From Oscillibacter valericigenes (GTDB lineage Bacteria > Bacillota > Clostridia > Oscillospirales > Oscillospiraceae): a DNA stretch of 54,584 bases. Under the pieces are notes generated by a model. It saw only the letters and a program-made list of their open reading frames with translations. It was not told where the DNA came from and made no database searches. Each line of letters opens with the position of its first letter. Position 1 is the first letter of the stretch. The position numbers and the translations under genes were made by a program. The stretch covers positions 1 through 54,584 of the forward strand of contig NZ_JAFBIQ010000015.1 of assembly GCF_021531315.1 (NCBI RefSeq). The letters run 5' to 3'. Of this stretch, positions 15,961 through 23,355 are shown piece by piece.

Positions 15961-16040
15961 CTCGCCAGCGCATTACGCTGTTTTCAACCATAAGAATTTA
16001 ATAATTACACAAAATTGCACAGCACAACATATTTTTTTGT

Positions 16041-16069
16041 ATTATAGCATAAAATATTAGAGTATCCAA
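16041..16069 (-). promoter_or_regulatory. Promoter of the SLOG gene
   Basis: On the minus strand, TTGGAT (16069-16064), a 17-bp spacer and TATAAT (16046-16041) lie 80 bases before the SLOG start codon. Confidence 0.65.
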
Positions 16070-16147
16070 TAGAAAACGGCGTATATTCTTGGAGTAAATC
16101 TACCCCTCCACCGCCTACAATATAAATAGATAGGTGGTGAGCATCAA

Positions 16148-16459
16148 ATGGACACGCAATTCATACGCGACAGGATTAGCCAGCTGAGAATTCAAAAGGG
16201 TGTCTCTGAATATCAAATGAGCTATGATTTGGGACATAGCCGTAGCTACATCTACAACATTTCCTCCGGCAAGTCGTTGCCGCCCATGGCGGAGTTTTTG
16301 CAAATCTGCGACTACTTTGGGATTACGCCCAGTCAGTTCTTTGATGATTCGTCCGAGAACCCGGCATTGCTTCAGACCGCTATTGAGGAGCTCCGGAAAC
16401 TGAACGATGATGATCTCATGCTTATCATAGGTAATATCCGTCGGCTGAATAAAGATTGA
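16148..16459 (+). CDS. XRE-family helix-turn-helix regulator
   Basis: This 103-residue protein has an XRE DNA-binding domain over about residues 5-62 ('RISQLRIQKGVSEYQMSYDL', 'SRSYIYNISSGKSLPP'). A short C-terminal segment ('ELRKLNDDDLMLIIGNIRRL') probably mediates dimerisation. AGGTGGTG precedes the start. It is divergent from the SLOG gene and likely controls the module's own transcription. Small regulators of this kind are frequent in clostridial integrative elements. Confidence 0.8.
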   Translation: MDTQFIRDRISQLRIQKGVSEYQMSYDLGHSRSYIYNISSGKSLPPMAEFLQICDYFGITPSQFFDDSSENPALLQTAIEELRKLNDDDLMLIIGNIRRLNKD

Positions 16460-16579
16460 CATTCTGTGTGAAGTTGTGCCGACAGCATTTTGAATATTAA
16501 ACAAACCGCAGGCTGTCGGACAACAAATTGTGTCGAGGGTCTTGCGGTTTTCAATTTATGTAAAGGAGGATGTAGCGGT

Positions 16580-18028
16580 ATGTTTAAGCGGTTTTTCAAA
16601 TCACGCGGAAACAATGCGACAGCAAACGTAGATCCTGGGGGCGACAGCCCTGACAGAAAAGAAAACCCGACAACTGAGATACTGACATCCACCAAGATAT
16701 CACCCGAAAAGGTGGAGTTTGCTCTGGAGTTTGTGGATACTCTGGCCACACTGGAAACGAGCCTTCATACCAGCGATGATCCGGAGGAAATATCCCGTGG
16801 CGCTATGAAGATGGCTTGTGATTTTTACCAAGCTGACTGGTGTGGATTCCTGATGGTCGATCTTGATCTGGGACTCTGGACTCCATACTGCTGGTATAAC
16901 ACAAATTCTCAAGACAGAACCGAGATGCTGACGAGCGAGTATGAATCGGCAACAAAACTCCCCCGTTGGATCACGGCCATGCAGGACAATACTAAGGTCA
17001 TGCTCCGAGATGTCAATGCCATAAAAGATGAAGCGCCGGAGGAATATGAAGTATATGCCCGCCTGAAAATACAGTCGGTGCTTGCAGTGCCCGTCAAACC
17101 GCGTCCGGTGGGTTTTCTCGCGGTACGGAACCCAAAGCGCTTTGGCGATGATGAACGGATGCTTCGTATGCTTGCTTATGTGGTGCTAAACGCGATCAAC
17201 CAGCATTCCTATTTCGAAAGCGCAAAAATGACTTTGACGCCTGAAGGTATCCAAAGCGACAAGGACATCGTGTTCAACCTGTTTGGCGAGCTGGAAATCT
17301 ATACCTCAAAAGGTGTTCTTCGGGAGCCGGACTGCAACGCTCCTAAGTGCTGCCGGGTCATTGCTTATCTGATGCTGAACCGTCGATCCACACATCCGCC
17401 GCTGGAGATTGCCGCCACCCTTTGGCCGGAGGACCAGATATCTTCTCCGGAAACCGTCAGCGGAAACATCCGGGGGCTGATATATCGTTTTCGCCAGGCA
17501 TTTTCTCTGATTTCTGATTACCCCTTGATTGAGTCGACACCCAGCGGGTATCGTATTAACCCGGAGTTGCGTATCACGACCGATTATCAGCATTTCGACC
17601 GGCTATGGGATGCAGTACAAACCGCAACAGGAGTCCTACAAAAGACAGACCTTATCAAGCAGGCGCTTTCCATCTATAAGGGGAATCTGTTCGAGGATGC
17701 AGCTGGGGAGCACTGGATCATGCCCATGGCCAACAGCTACAATCTGCGGTACATCGGCCTTGTCAATCAACTGCTGTCTATGCTGGCTGAGGCCGGTGAC
17801 TATGACAGTGTCCAGCGGTATGCGAACGAATCACTGGAAATCGCCCCAGGAAATGTGCGAGCATACTACTGGCTGGTACATGCCATGTACCGTTCCGGCG
17901 CTGTCGAGATGGCAAAAAGTGAGGTAGCCCGAGCCAAGAGCATTCTGACAGCGGAAGAATACAAGACTTTAGTCGAGTATTTACAAGAGGATTTTGGGAC
18001 AAATCCAGCCTCCACATTTTCAAGTTAA
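16580..18028 (+). CDS. GAF-domain / SARP-like (BTAD) transcriptional regulator
   Basis: The 482-residue form starts at ATG 16580, where AAAGGAGG is present; the longer open frame lacks this support. Residues about 45-205 are a GAF sensor domain ('ADWCGFLMVDLDLGLW', 'SVLAVPVKPRPVGFLAVRN'). Residues about 225-320 are an OmpR/SARP-type winged helix ('LEIAATLWPEDQISSPETVS', 'STPSGYRINPEL'). Residues about 330-470 are a bacterial transcriptional activator (TPR-like) domain ('LIKQALSIYKGNLFEDAAGE'). It is probably a ligand-sensing activator. A direct-repeat array begins 23 bases after its stop codon and may be its target or that of a partner. It is unusual cargo for such a small element. Confidence 0.8.
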   Translation: MFKRFFKSRGNNATANVDPGGDSPDRKENPTTEILTSTKISPEKVEFALEFVDTLATLETSLHTSDDPEEISRGAMKMACDFYQADWCGFLMVDLDLGLWTPYCWYNTNSQDRTEMLTSEYESATKLPRWITAMQDNTKVMLRDVNAIKDEAPEEYEVYARLKIQSVLAVPVKPRPVGFLAVRNPKRFGDDERMLRMLAYVVLNAINQHSYFESAKMTLTPEGIQSDKDIVFNLFGELEIYTSKGVLREPDCNAPKCCRVIAYLMLNRRSTHPPLEIAATLWPEDQISSPETVSGNIRGLIYRFRQAFSLISDYPLIESTPSGYRINPELRITTDYQHFDRLWDAVQTATGVLQKTDLIKQALSIYKGNLFEDAAGEHWIMPMANSYNLRYIGLVNQLLSMLAEAGDYDSVQRYANESLEIAPGNVRAYYWLVHAMYRSGAVEMAKSEVARAKSILTAEEYKTLVEYLQEDFGTNPASTFSS

Positions 18029-18050
18029 AAAAGAGCATGGACTACCCATA

Positions 18051-18164
18051 TAACGCTCATATCATGCGATTTTTCAGAAATAACGCTCATCCAACGGCCA
18101 TATAACGCTCATCCAACGCAAAACAGCCCTATATAACGTTCATATAACGCAGAAAAACGCTCAT
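18051..18164. repeat. Direct-repeat (iteron-like) array, TAACGCTCAT
   Basis: TAACGCTCAT occurs at 18051, 18081 and 18103, with close variants at 18134 (TAACGTTCAT) and 18155 (AAACGCTCAT). The spacings are 30, 22, 31 and 21 bp, so every second copy is 52-53 bp apart and all copies lie on roughly the same helix face. Interspersed CAACG/TAACG motifs extend the pattern. It could bind a regulator (the GAF-SARP protein), a replication protein or a transfer protein. Confidence 0.85.
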
Positions 18165-18169
18165 CTAAC

Positions 18170-18235
18170 ACCTCCAGGATATGGTTTTGAGGCAAAAGCA
18201 AATTGCCTTTGAAATCTAATCCTGGAGGTTTTCTG
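18170..18235 (+). terminator. Hairpin terminator after the repeat array
   Basis: ACCTCCAGGAT (18170-18180) pairs with ATCCTGGAGGT (18219-18229), enclosing a smaller GGCAA/TTGCC stem, and is followed by TTTCTGTTTT. Confidence 0.7.
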
Positions 18236-18258
18236 TTTTGTGTCCGGATAACCAGCAG

Positions 18259-18306
18259 GGAGCAGCTACTTTTGCACCACAATGCAAGGGTAGCTGCTCC
18301 TTTTTT
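18259..18306 (+). terminator. Second terminator/attenuator ahead of the sigma-like gene
   Basis: GGAGCAGCTAC (18259-18269) pairs perfectly with GTAGCTGCTCC (18290-18300), with an inner TTGC/GCAA pairing, and is followed by TTTTTT. Two stacked terminators within 140 bases upstream of 18391 suggest attenuation of that gene. Confidence 0.85.
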
Positions 18307-18390
18307 GTTTTCACCGTTCTTCCGCGGTGTCGTGGCCCTCCGCCCTGAAATTTGGATCTCACCCAAATTTCAGAAAACGGAGGAACACAA

Positions 18391-18876
18391 ATGTTTAACA
18401 GGAAGAGCATCTACGCTCTCAATAAAAAAGATCCTAACGCCCTCGTCTACACAGACGCTGACGGCAATTTGATTCGCCTGACCCGTGATGATTTTGCCAG
18501 CGAGGAGGAGTTTCTGTGCTGGAAGAAAGTGTCCGATGCGGATTATCACGGAGAGGAAAAAGCTGATCACCTGTACTATGACGGAACTCTGTCGCTTGAA
18601 GGTTTATCTGAGGAAGCAATAGCGGTTCCGTCCGCAGAAGAAGGTTACATCGCAGAAATTGACCTATCCGAAAGACAACTTCTGGGAAAGCTTTTGCTTC
18701 AAGGAATGGGCGATAAATTGACCGAACTTCAACGCATAAGGCTTTGGCTTTACTGCGTTGATGGCCTTTCGGAGCAAGCTATTGCAGAAAAACATGGTGT
18801 TGATCAGCAAAGAGTATCTAAGTCCATCGTTGCCGCAAAGAAAAAATTAAAAAAGTTTTTGAAAAAGAGGGGGTGA
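18391..18876 (+). CDS. Sigma-70 region 4-like helix-turn-helix protein of integrative elements
   Basis: This 161-residue protein starts at ATG 18391 with GGAGG upstream. The N-terminus ('FNRKSIYALNKKDPNALVY', 'LIRLTRDDFASEEEFLCWKK') is typical of a family widespread in Firmicutes conjugative elements. The C-terminus has a sigma region 4-type helix-turn-helix ('LSEQAIAEKHGVDQQRVSKS') and a Lys-rich tail. No sigma region 2 is present, so it is a regulator rather than a full sigma factor. It lies behind two terminators and ahead of the structured noncoding stretch and mazF. Confidence 0.8.
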   Translation: MFNRKSIYALNKKDPNALVYTDADGNLIRLTRDDFASEEEFLCWKKVSDADYHGEEKADHLYYDGTLSLEGLSEEAIAVPSAEEGYIAEIDLSERQLLGKLLLQGMGDKLTELQRIRLWLYCVDGLSEQAIAEKHGVDQQRVSKSIVAAKKKLKKFLKKRG

Positions 18877-18879
18877 AAA

Positions 18880-19310
18880 CCCCGATTTCCCCGCGATAGG
18901 TGAAGGGATAATTTTTCTCCCTGCTACGAACCTTGACAAATACTGCCCCAGGCGGTCATATCCGGCAACTTGAATACATTAGCTGACGGAGCCAGCGTCA
19001 GGCCGAGTGCGCGAAGACCACCTGTGCGGAGCATCTCCGCATCAAAGGACGGCCAAATAAGGTGCAGAGCGATACCCACTCAGGCCAAGACAGCATTGGC
19101 AAGCTGTCCCGCCATGATCCCGTCAGTCCACAATGATACTCCCGTACTGCGGCTTCGAGAGTTCCTCGGAGGGGTGAGAGTCCCGTGATGCGCGCCAGCG
19201 CAGTTCAAGTTGCCGCCCCGCCTGGGGAAGTAGTGTCAAGTACAGGCAAAGGAAAATATATACCCGTGCAGGTCACCCATATACATTATGGCCTGCGCGG
19301 ATTCCTTTAC
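18880..19310 (+). other. Hairpin-rich noncoding stretch upstream of mazF (candidate structured RNA or oriT)
   Basis: About 430 bases have no supported gene but many short stems: CTGACG/CGTCAG (18983-19001), TGCGGAG/CTCCGCA (19025-19041), GACAGC/GCTGTC (19089-19108) and GCAGG/CCTGC (19268-19296). A GC-rich segment around 19160-19240 adds more. The density of compact hairpins suggests a folded RNA or an origin of transfer. A comparable stretch occupies the same place before the second mazF (53435-53741). Confidence 0.5.
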
Positions 19311-19344
19311 TTAGTTCGTAGCAGAAGAAAAATATAGTGCTACT

Positions 19345-19725
19345 ATGGAAAACACAGATTTCCACTCCGTGTATCGCGGAGACATATTCTATGCGAATCT
19401 CGAACCAGTCATCGGCTCTGAACAAGGAGGCATCCGCCCGGTACTCATTATTCAAAATGACATAGGTAATCGCCACAGTCCCACAGTTATCGTGGCAGCA
19501 ATCACCAGCCGCATCAAATGCCGCCGCTTGCCGACCCATGTAACGCTGGACGGAAGACAGTGCGGTCTGCAAAGTGAATCCACCATCATGCTGGAGCAAC
19601 TTCGGACGCTGGACAAGCAAAGACTGCTCGCTTATGTCGGCAGCGTCGGTAGACGTAAGATGAATGAGGTGGACAAAGCACTTGAAATAAGCGTCGGTAC
19701 AGCAAAAAAGATGTTGCATCTTTAA
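19345..19725 (+). CDS. MazF/PemK-family toxin-like endoribonuclease
   Basis: This 126-residue protein shows the MazF fold signature: 'YRGDIFYANLEPVIGSEQGG' then 'IRPVLIIQND', 'TVIVAAITS' and 'IMLEQLRTLDKQRL', which include the conserved Arg and Thr of the active site. MazF toxins cleave RNA at short sequences. No antitoxin gene is adjacent: upstream is the noncoding stretch and downstream the excisionase. No strong ribosome-binding site precedes the ATG, so expression may be low or controlled by the upstream structure. A MazF of this type is encoded before xis and int in both mobile modules of this window. Confidence 0.85.
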   Translation: MENTDFHSVYRGDIFYANLEPVIGSEQGGIRPVLIIQNDIGNRHSPTVIVAAITSRIKCRRLPTHVTLDGRQCGLQSESTIMLEQLRTLDKQRLLAYVGSVGRRKMNEVDKALEISVGTAKKMLHL

Positions 19726-19746
19726 GGCGATGCAGCGTCTGCCATT

Positions 19747-19776
19747 AGGCCGCAGTTCAGAAATGAACTGCGGCCT
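19747..19776 (+). terminator. Strong hairpin after mazF
   Basis: AGGCCGCAGTTCA (19747-19759) pairs perfectly with TGAACTGCGGCCT (19764-19776) around a GAAA tetraloop. Only a weak T tract follows (GCATTTAT). It separates mazF from the excisionase gene. Confidence 0.75.
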
Positions 19777-19850
19777 GCATTTATACATACAAACCAACAT
19801 TGGGCCGCTCATGGTTCGATGGGCGGTCCTTCATCATAGGAGGCATCGCC

Positions 19851-20066
19851 ATGAAGAAATACACCATGTTTGAGAATTACCCTGACGTCGTAGAGGTCGA
19901 TGACCTCCGCAAGATGCTTGGGGGCATCAGTAAGAAGTTGGCATACCGGCTCCTGGCTGAACAGGAAATCAGAAGCGTCAGGGTCGGCAGGTCCTATAAG
20001 ATTCCCAAGGTATGCATTATTGAGTACCTGATGGGCGAAGAAATGTGCCAAATCAAAATCTCATGA
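19851..20066 (+). CDS. xis: Excisionase-like helix-turn-helix protein
   Basis: The 71-residue form starts at ATG 19851 with AGGAGG upstream. It shows the MerR-like HTH_17 excisionase pattern: 'VVEVDDLRKMLGGISKKLAY' then 'LLAEQEIRSVRVGRSYKIPK'. Such proteins bend the attachment site and steer the integrase toward excision. The position directly before the integrase gene supports the role. Confidence 0.85.
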   Translation: MKKYTMFENYPDVVEVDDLRKMLGGISKKLAYRLLAEQEIRSVRVGRSYKIPKVCIIEYLMGEEMCQIKIS

Positions 20067-20247
20067 CAATGCATATGCCCAGGCAATCAATTCTTAAAAT
20101 CACGCATGGTCGTCTGCCATATTATCGTAGAAAAATCGAGTGGTTTTTCTCCACTTGGAGTATAGCTATTCCCAGAGTCTTGTGGTATGTTTGGGGTGTC
20201 AATGGCAGGCAAAACGACTACTTGTTATTACGAACAGGAGGATAAAA

Positions 20248-21471
20248 ATGATAACAGGCTGCCTGCAACAGAAAAATGGTTTTTACTATGCGGTTCTCTA
20301 CCTGAAGGTAGATGGAAAGCGTAAATGTAAATGGGTTCCCACCAAGCTCCCTGTCGACGGAACCAGCAACCGCAAGGCACAGAAAGCATTCGACGAGATT
20401 CGGCTCCAATATGAGCGGGATGAGGAAGAACGCGTGAAAAGAGAAGCAGAACAGTTGGAGCTGACCAAGAACACACATCCTGACGCTCTGCTCCAGTTCA
20501 CAGACTATATTGAGAAGTGGCTGGGCGCCGCCCGTACCTCTCTGGCCACAACGACCTACCAGAGCTACTCCAACATGATTAAGGCCAGAATTGTGCCATA
20601 CTTCAAGCCCCTGAGTCTTCAGGTTCGTGAGGTAACGCCCCAGCACATTGAGGACTTCTATCAGAGCATTCTGGATGACAATTGCACGACCAACACGGTA
20701 ATCCACTATCACGCAATCATCCGCAAGGCACTTCAGACTGCGGTCAAAAAGGACATCATCCTGAAGAACCCGGCCGACAAGGTGGAGCGCCCCAAGAAGA
20801 ATGTTTTCCACGGCAACTTCTACAGTGAGGAAGAAATGCTGACGCTGTTCGACGCTGTCTCCGGTGATCCTCTGGAACTGTGCGTAAAGATTGCGGCATA
20901 CTATGGATTGCGGCGAAGCGAAGTCCTTGGCCTCAAATGGGATGCCATCGACTTTGAGAAGAAAACCATCTCCATCAGCCACAAGGTCATCGAAGCGGAA
21001 GTGGATGGCAAGTTTATCCCGGTCGGAGAGGATGTCCTCAAGACCAAATCCAGCTTTCGCACGCTGCCGCTCATTCCGGCTGTCGAGAAGCTTCTGCTGG
21101 AAGAAAAGGAGAAAAAGGAGATGTTCCGCCGTCTCTTCAAAAAGTCCTACTGCAGAGATTACCTCGACTATATCTGCGTCGACCAGTGCGGCAAACTCCT
21201 GCGTCCCAACTATGTGACAGAACATTTCGCGTGGCTCATCGAAAAGTACGGCCTGAAAAAGATTCGCTTTCATGATCTCAGACACACCTGCGCCAGCCTG
21301 CTTCTCAGCAGCGGAATCTCTATGAAGCAGATTCAAATCTGGCTGGGACACAGCACATTCGCAACAACAGCAGATATTTACGCCCACCTGGACTTCACTG
21401 CACAAGAGGAATCCGCAAATGCCATGAGCGGAATGTTCAGCCGGGAGCCGAAGGAGGTACAGCCCGCATAA
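20248..21471 (+). CDS. int: Tyrosine site-specific integrase
   Basis: The 407-residue form starts at ATG 20248 with AGGAGG upstream. It has an AP2-like arm-binding N-terminus, a SAM-like core-binding domain (about residues 75-175) and a C-terminal catalytic domain with the Arg in 'YYGLRRSEVLGLKW', H-x-x-R in 'FHDLRHTCASLLLSSG', the His in 'QIWLGHSTFATTADIY' and the nucleophile Tyr in 'DIYAHLD'. All catalytic residues are present, so it should be active. Its stop codon lies 36 bases from a tRNA-Ser gene, the expected attachment site. Confidence 0.95.
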   Translation: MITGCLQQKNGFYYAVLYLKVDGKRKCKWVPTKLPVDGTSNRKAQKAFDEIRLQYERDEEERVKREAEQLELTKNTHPDALLQFTDYIEKWLGAARTSLATTTYQSYSNMIKARIVPYFKPLSLQVREVTPQHIEDFYQSILDDNCTTNTVIHYHAIIRKALQTAVKKDIILKNPADKVERPKKNVFHGNFYSEEEMLTLFDAVSGDPLELCVKIAAYYGLRRSEVLGLKWDAIDFEKKTISISHKVIEAEVDGKFIPVGEDVLKTKSSFRTLPLIPAVEKLLLEEKEKKEMFRRLFKKSYCRDYLDYICVDQCGKLLRPNYVTEHFAWLIEKYGLKKIRFHDLRHTCASLLLSSGISMKQIQIWLGHSTFATTADIYAHLDFTAQEESANAMSGMFSREPKEVQPA

Positions 21472-21507
21472 AGAAAAAGCCAGCAGTGGCGAACCACTGC
21501 TGGCCAA

Positions 21508-21598
21508 TGGCGGAGATGGAGGGATTCGAACCCCCGGACGGTTTGACCCGTCAACTGATTTCGAGTCAGCCTCGTTACGACCACTTCGATACATCTCC
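21508..21598 (-). tRNA. tRNA-Ser (CGA), integrase attachment site
   Basis: The minus strand folds as a tRNA-Ser: acceptor GGAGATG/CATCTCC, anticodon stem GCTGA/TCAGT around CTCGAAA (anticodon CGA), a long variable arm, T-arm GGTTCGAATCC and an encoded CCA. The 5' half (from 21598 to the anticodon loop) is on the chromosome side and the 3' half is on the integrase side. The element therefore probably supplied the 3' half. Confidence 0.9.
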
Positions 21599-22454
21599 CC
21601 GTTGTATTTTCAAGGCTTTGCGGGTTTCCGTCCGGCTCAGAGCCGAATGTAGAAACCGTAGAACAAAGCGTAGAAAAACCGTAGATATTCAATTGTTGAA
21701 AAGCGTAGATAATCCGGAAAAGCCCGAAATATCAAGGGTTTTCGGAGATGGGTCATCTACAGACCTACTCGATTTCGAGTGCTGCACCTTCGACCACTCG
21801 GACAACTCTCCGTGTATGTGATTCCGCATTTCTTCCAAAAACTTTTGGAAAGAACTGACGGAAAGAACAACAAAATATTCAATTTTCGAACCGGAGAAAA
21901 CCCCTGATTTTACGGGCTTTTTAAGCGGAGCAAACAGCCAACTCTTCAAAAAATTTCGAGTGCGGACCCTTCAACCGCTTGGGTACATCTCCAAATTTAT
22001 GTTATATCCCCGGTCCCGATCCGCCGACCAATTCAGCCGGTGGAAATCGGGAAGAACAACAGGATAGAACAAGCAACATTATTCAATTTGAACTCGGCTG
22101 GAACCCGCATGGTTCCAAGGGTTTCAGCCGTTTGGCACTCCGCATAGGAAACCTGATTTCGAATCATGACTCCAGCTTGGATGATGACGGTAAATCAGGG
22201 ACGATAGCGGTAACTACGGAACCCCAAAACGCACCTCTCAAAGTGACCGATGGATGGCTGCTCTCATTATAGCCATTTTCCCGCAAAATTCAAGCCGTGG
22301 AAATCGGGAAGAACAGCAGGATAGAACAGACCCCATTTCACGATTTGAACTTACCCGCAAACCCGCATGATTACTGGCTTTTCAGCGGTGTGGACTTCCA
22401 AAGTGGAAACCTGATTTCGAGTCAGCCCCGTTATGACCACTTCGATACCGCTGC
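21558..22454 (-). repeat. Tandem array of tRNA-Ser 5' halves with attachment-arm-like sequence
   Basis: The anticodon-loop core ATTTCGAG recurs at 21558 (in the intact tRNA), 21772, 21953 and 22414, with ATTTCGAA at 22156. Three copies continue into a recognisable tRNA-Ser 5' half (21772-21811, 21953-21992, 22411-22454); the 22156 copy is degenerate. No copy after the first has a 3' half. The spacers (181-258 bp) share parts: paired GAACA-type motifs, ATTCAATT or TTTGAACT, a GAAAAGCCC...AAGGGTTTTC segment, and GGAAACCTGATTTCGA in the last two. A 30-base block (GGAAATCGGGAAGAACA...) is nearly identical at 22043 and 22298. No gene is seen here. Confidence 0.75.
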
Positions 22455-22555
22455 ATACCATGGTATGATACCATGTCTTGCGCGCCGTTGCAAGCAGTTT
22501 TTCGCGGCAAACGCCGAAAATTGCACATTTCGCGCCGTGAGTGTGAAATTCCATC

Positions 22556-22584
22556 TTGACATTGTGCCGCTTCCGTGCTATCAT
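22556..22584 (+). promoter_or_regulatory. Promoter of the tRNA cluster
   Basis: TTGACA at 22556-22561, a 17-bp spacer and TATCAT at 22579-22584, 30 bases before tRNA-Gly. Confidence 0.8.
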
Positions 22585-22614
22585 GCAAAAGCTGACAGGT
22601 TGCGGAGGGCTCTT

Positions 22615-22689
22615 GCAGGTGTAGCACAATGGCCAGGGCACCAGCCTTCCAAGCTGGGGATGCGGGTTCGATTCCCGTCACCTGCTCCA
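22615..22689 (+). tRNA. tRNA-Gly (TCC)
   Basis: Cloverleaf with acceptor GCAGGTG/CACCTGC, anticodon loop CTTCCAA (TCC), T-arm GGTTCGATTCC and encoded TCCA end. Confidence 0.95.
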
Positions 22690-22696
22690 TCCATTT

Positions 22697-22773
22697 GCGC
22701 CAGTAGCTCAGCAGGATAGAGCAACTGCCTTCTAAGCAGTAGGCCGGGGGTTCGAATCCCTTCTGGCGTACCA
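22697..22773 (+). tRNA. tRNA-Arg (TCT)
   Basis: Acceptor GCGCCAG/TTGGCGT-type pairing, anticodon stem CTGCC/GCAG around CTTCTAA (TCT), T-arm GGTTCGAATCC and encoded CCA. Confidence 0.93.
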
Positions 22774-22824
22774 TTTTCCCTAAAGCGGCCTGCGGCAGGG
22801 CTTCCCTTGTGATACCAGATATGT

Positions 22825-22902
<78 letters not shown>

Positions 22903-22907
22903 CAAAA

Positions 22908-22945
22908 GAGCGGGATCGGGAATAGTCCCGGTCCCCTCTCTTTTT
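22908..22945 (+). terminator. Terminator within the tRNA cluster
   Basis: GGGATCGGGA (22912-22921) pairs with TCCCGGTCCC (22926-22935), extended by GAG/CTC, and is followed by TTTTT. It may split the tRNA cluster into two transcripts. Confidence 0.75.
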
Positions 22946-22951
22946 CCCTTA

Positions 22952-23027
22952 TAGGGGTGTAGCCAAGCGGTAAGGCAAGGGACTTTGACTCCCTCATTCG
23001 CTGGTTCGAGTCCAGCCATCCCTGCCA
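22952..23027 (+). tRNA. tRNA-Gln (TTG)
   Basis: Anticodon loop CTTTGAC (TTG) in a GGGA/TCCC stem, D-arm with GCCAAGCGGTAAGGC, T-arm GGTTCGAGTCC, encoded CCA. Confidence 0.93.
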
Positions 23028-23063
23028 AAGCGATCAAACGGCACCGCCGTTTTTATATTGCCT

Positions 23064-23139
23064 GCTTCGTTAGCTCAGTCGGCAGAGCACCTGCCTTTTA
23101 AGCAGGGTGTCCCGGGTTCGAATCCCGGACGAGGCACCA
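23064..23139 (+). tRNA. tRNA-Lys (TTT)
   Basis: Acceptor GCTTCGT/ACGAGGC, anticodon stem CCTGC/GCAGG around CTTTTAA (TTT), T-arm GGTTCGAATCC, encoded CCA. Confidence 0.95.
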
Positions 23140-23140
23140 A

Positions 23141-23174
23141 AAAACACCATGACCATAGGTCATGGTGTTTTTTT
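23141..23174 (+). terminator. Terminator of the tRNA cluster
   Basis: A 14-bp stem built on AACACCATGACC/GGTCATGGTGTT with a 3-nt loop, followed by a long T run. It begins two bases after tRNA-Lys. Confidence 0.92.
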
Positions 23175-23355
23175 GGGTTTCGCCGCCCTTGGGCAGCTCC
23201 ACCCTTCGGTATTCCAATGCTCGGGGCAAGCGAATTGCCCCTCCGCCAAGGTTTTGCCGCGTAAAACGCTTGTGCGGCGCAGGCGCGCCGATGCCCTGCC
23301 GCTGCATCTCCCGCCGCGCGGAACGCGCGGGGCGCAAAGCGCTTGCGCCTGTCCC

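Noticed and set aside
21600..22460. CRISPR array
   Set aside because: The repeats are tRNA-derived, vary in length and sequence, and have spacers of 180-260 bp with shared internal motifs. There are no uniform 25-40 bp repeats and no cas genes.
22411..22500. A second complete tRNA-Ser in the array
   Set aside because: The 5' half is convincing, and CCGCTG occurs to its left, but there is no T-arm (GGTTCGA) or variable arm, so it cannot be a functional tRNA.
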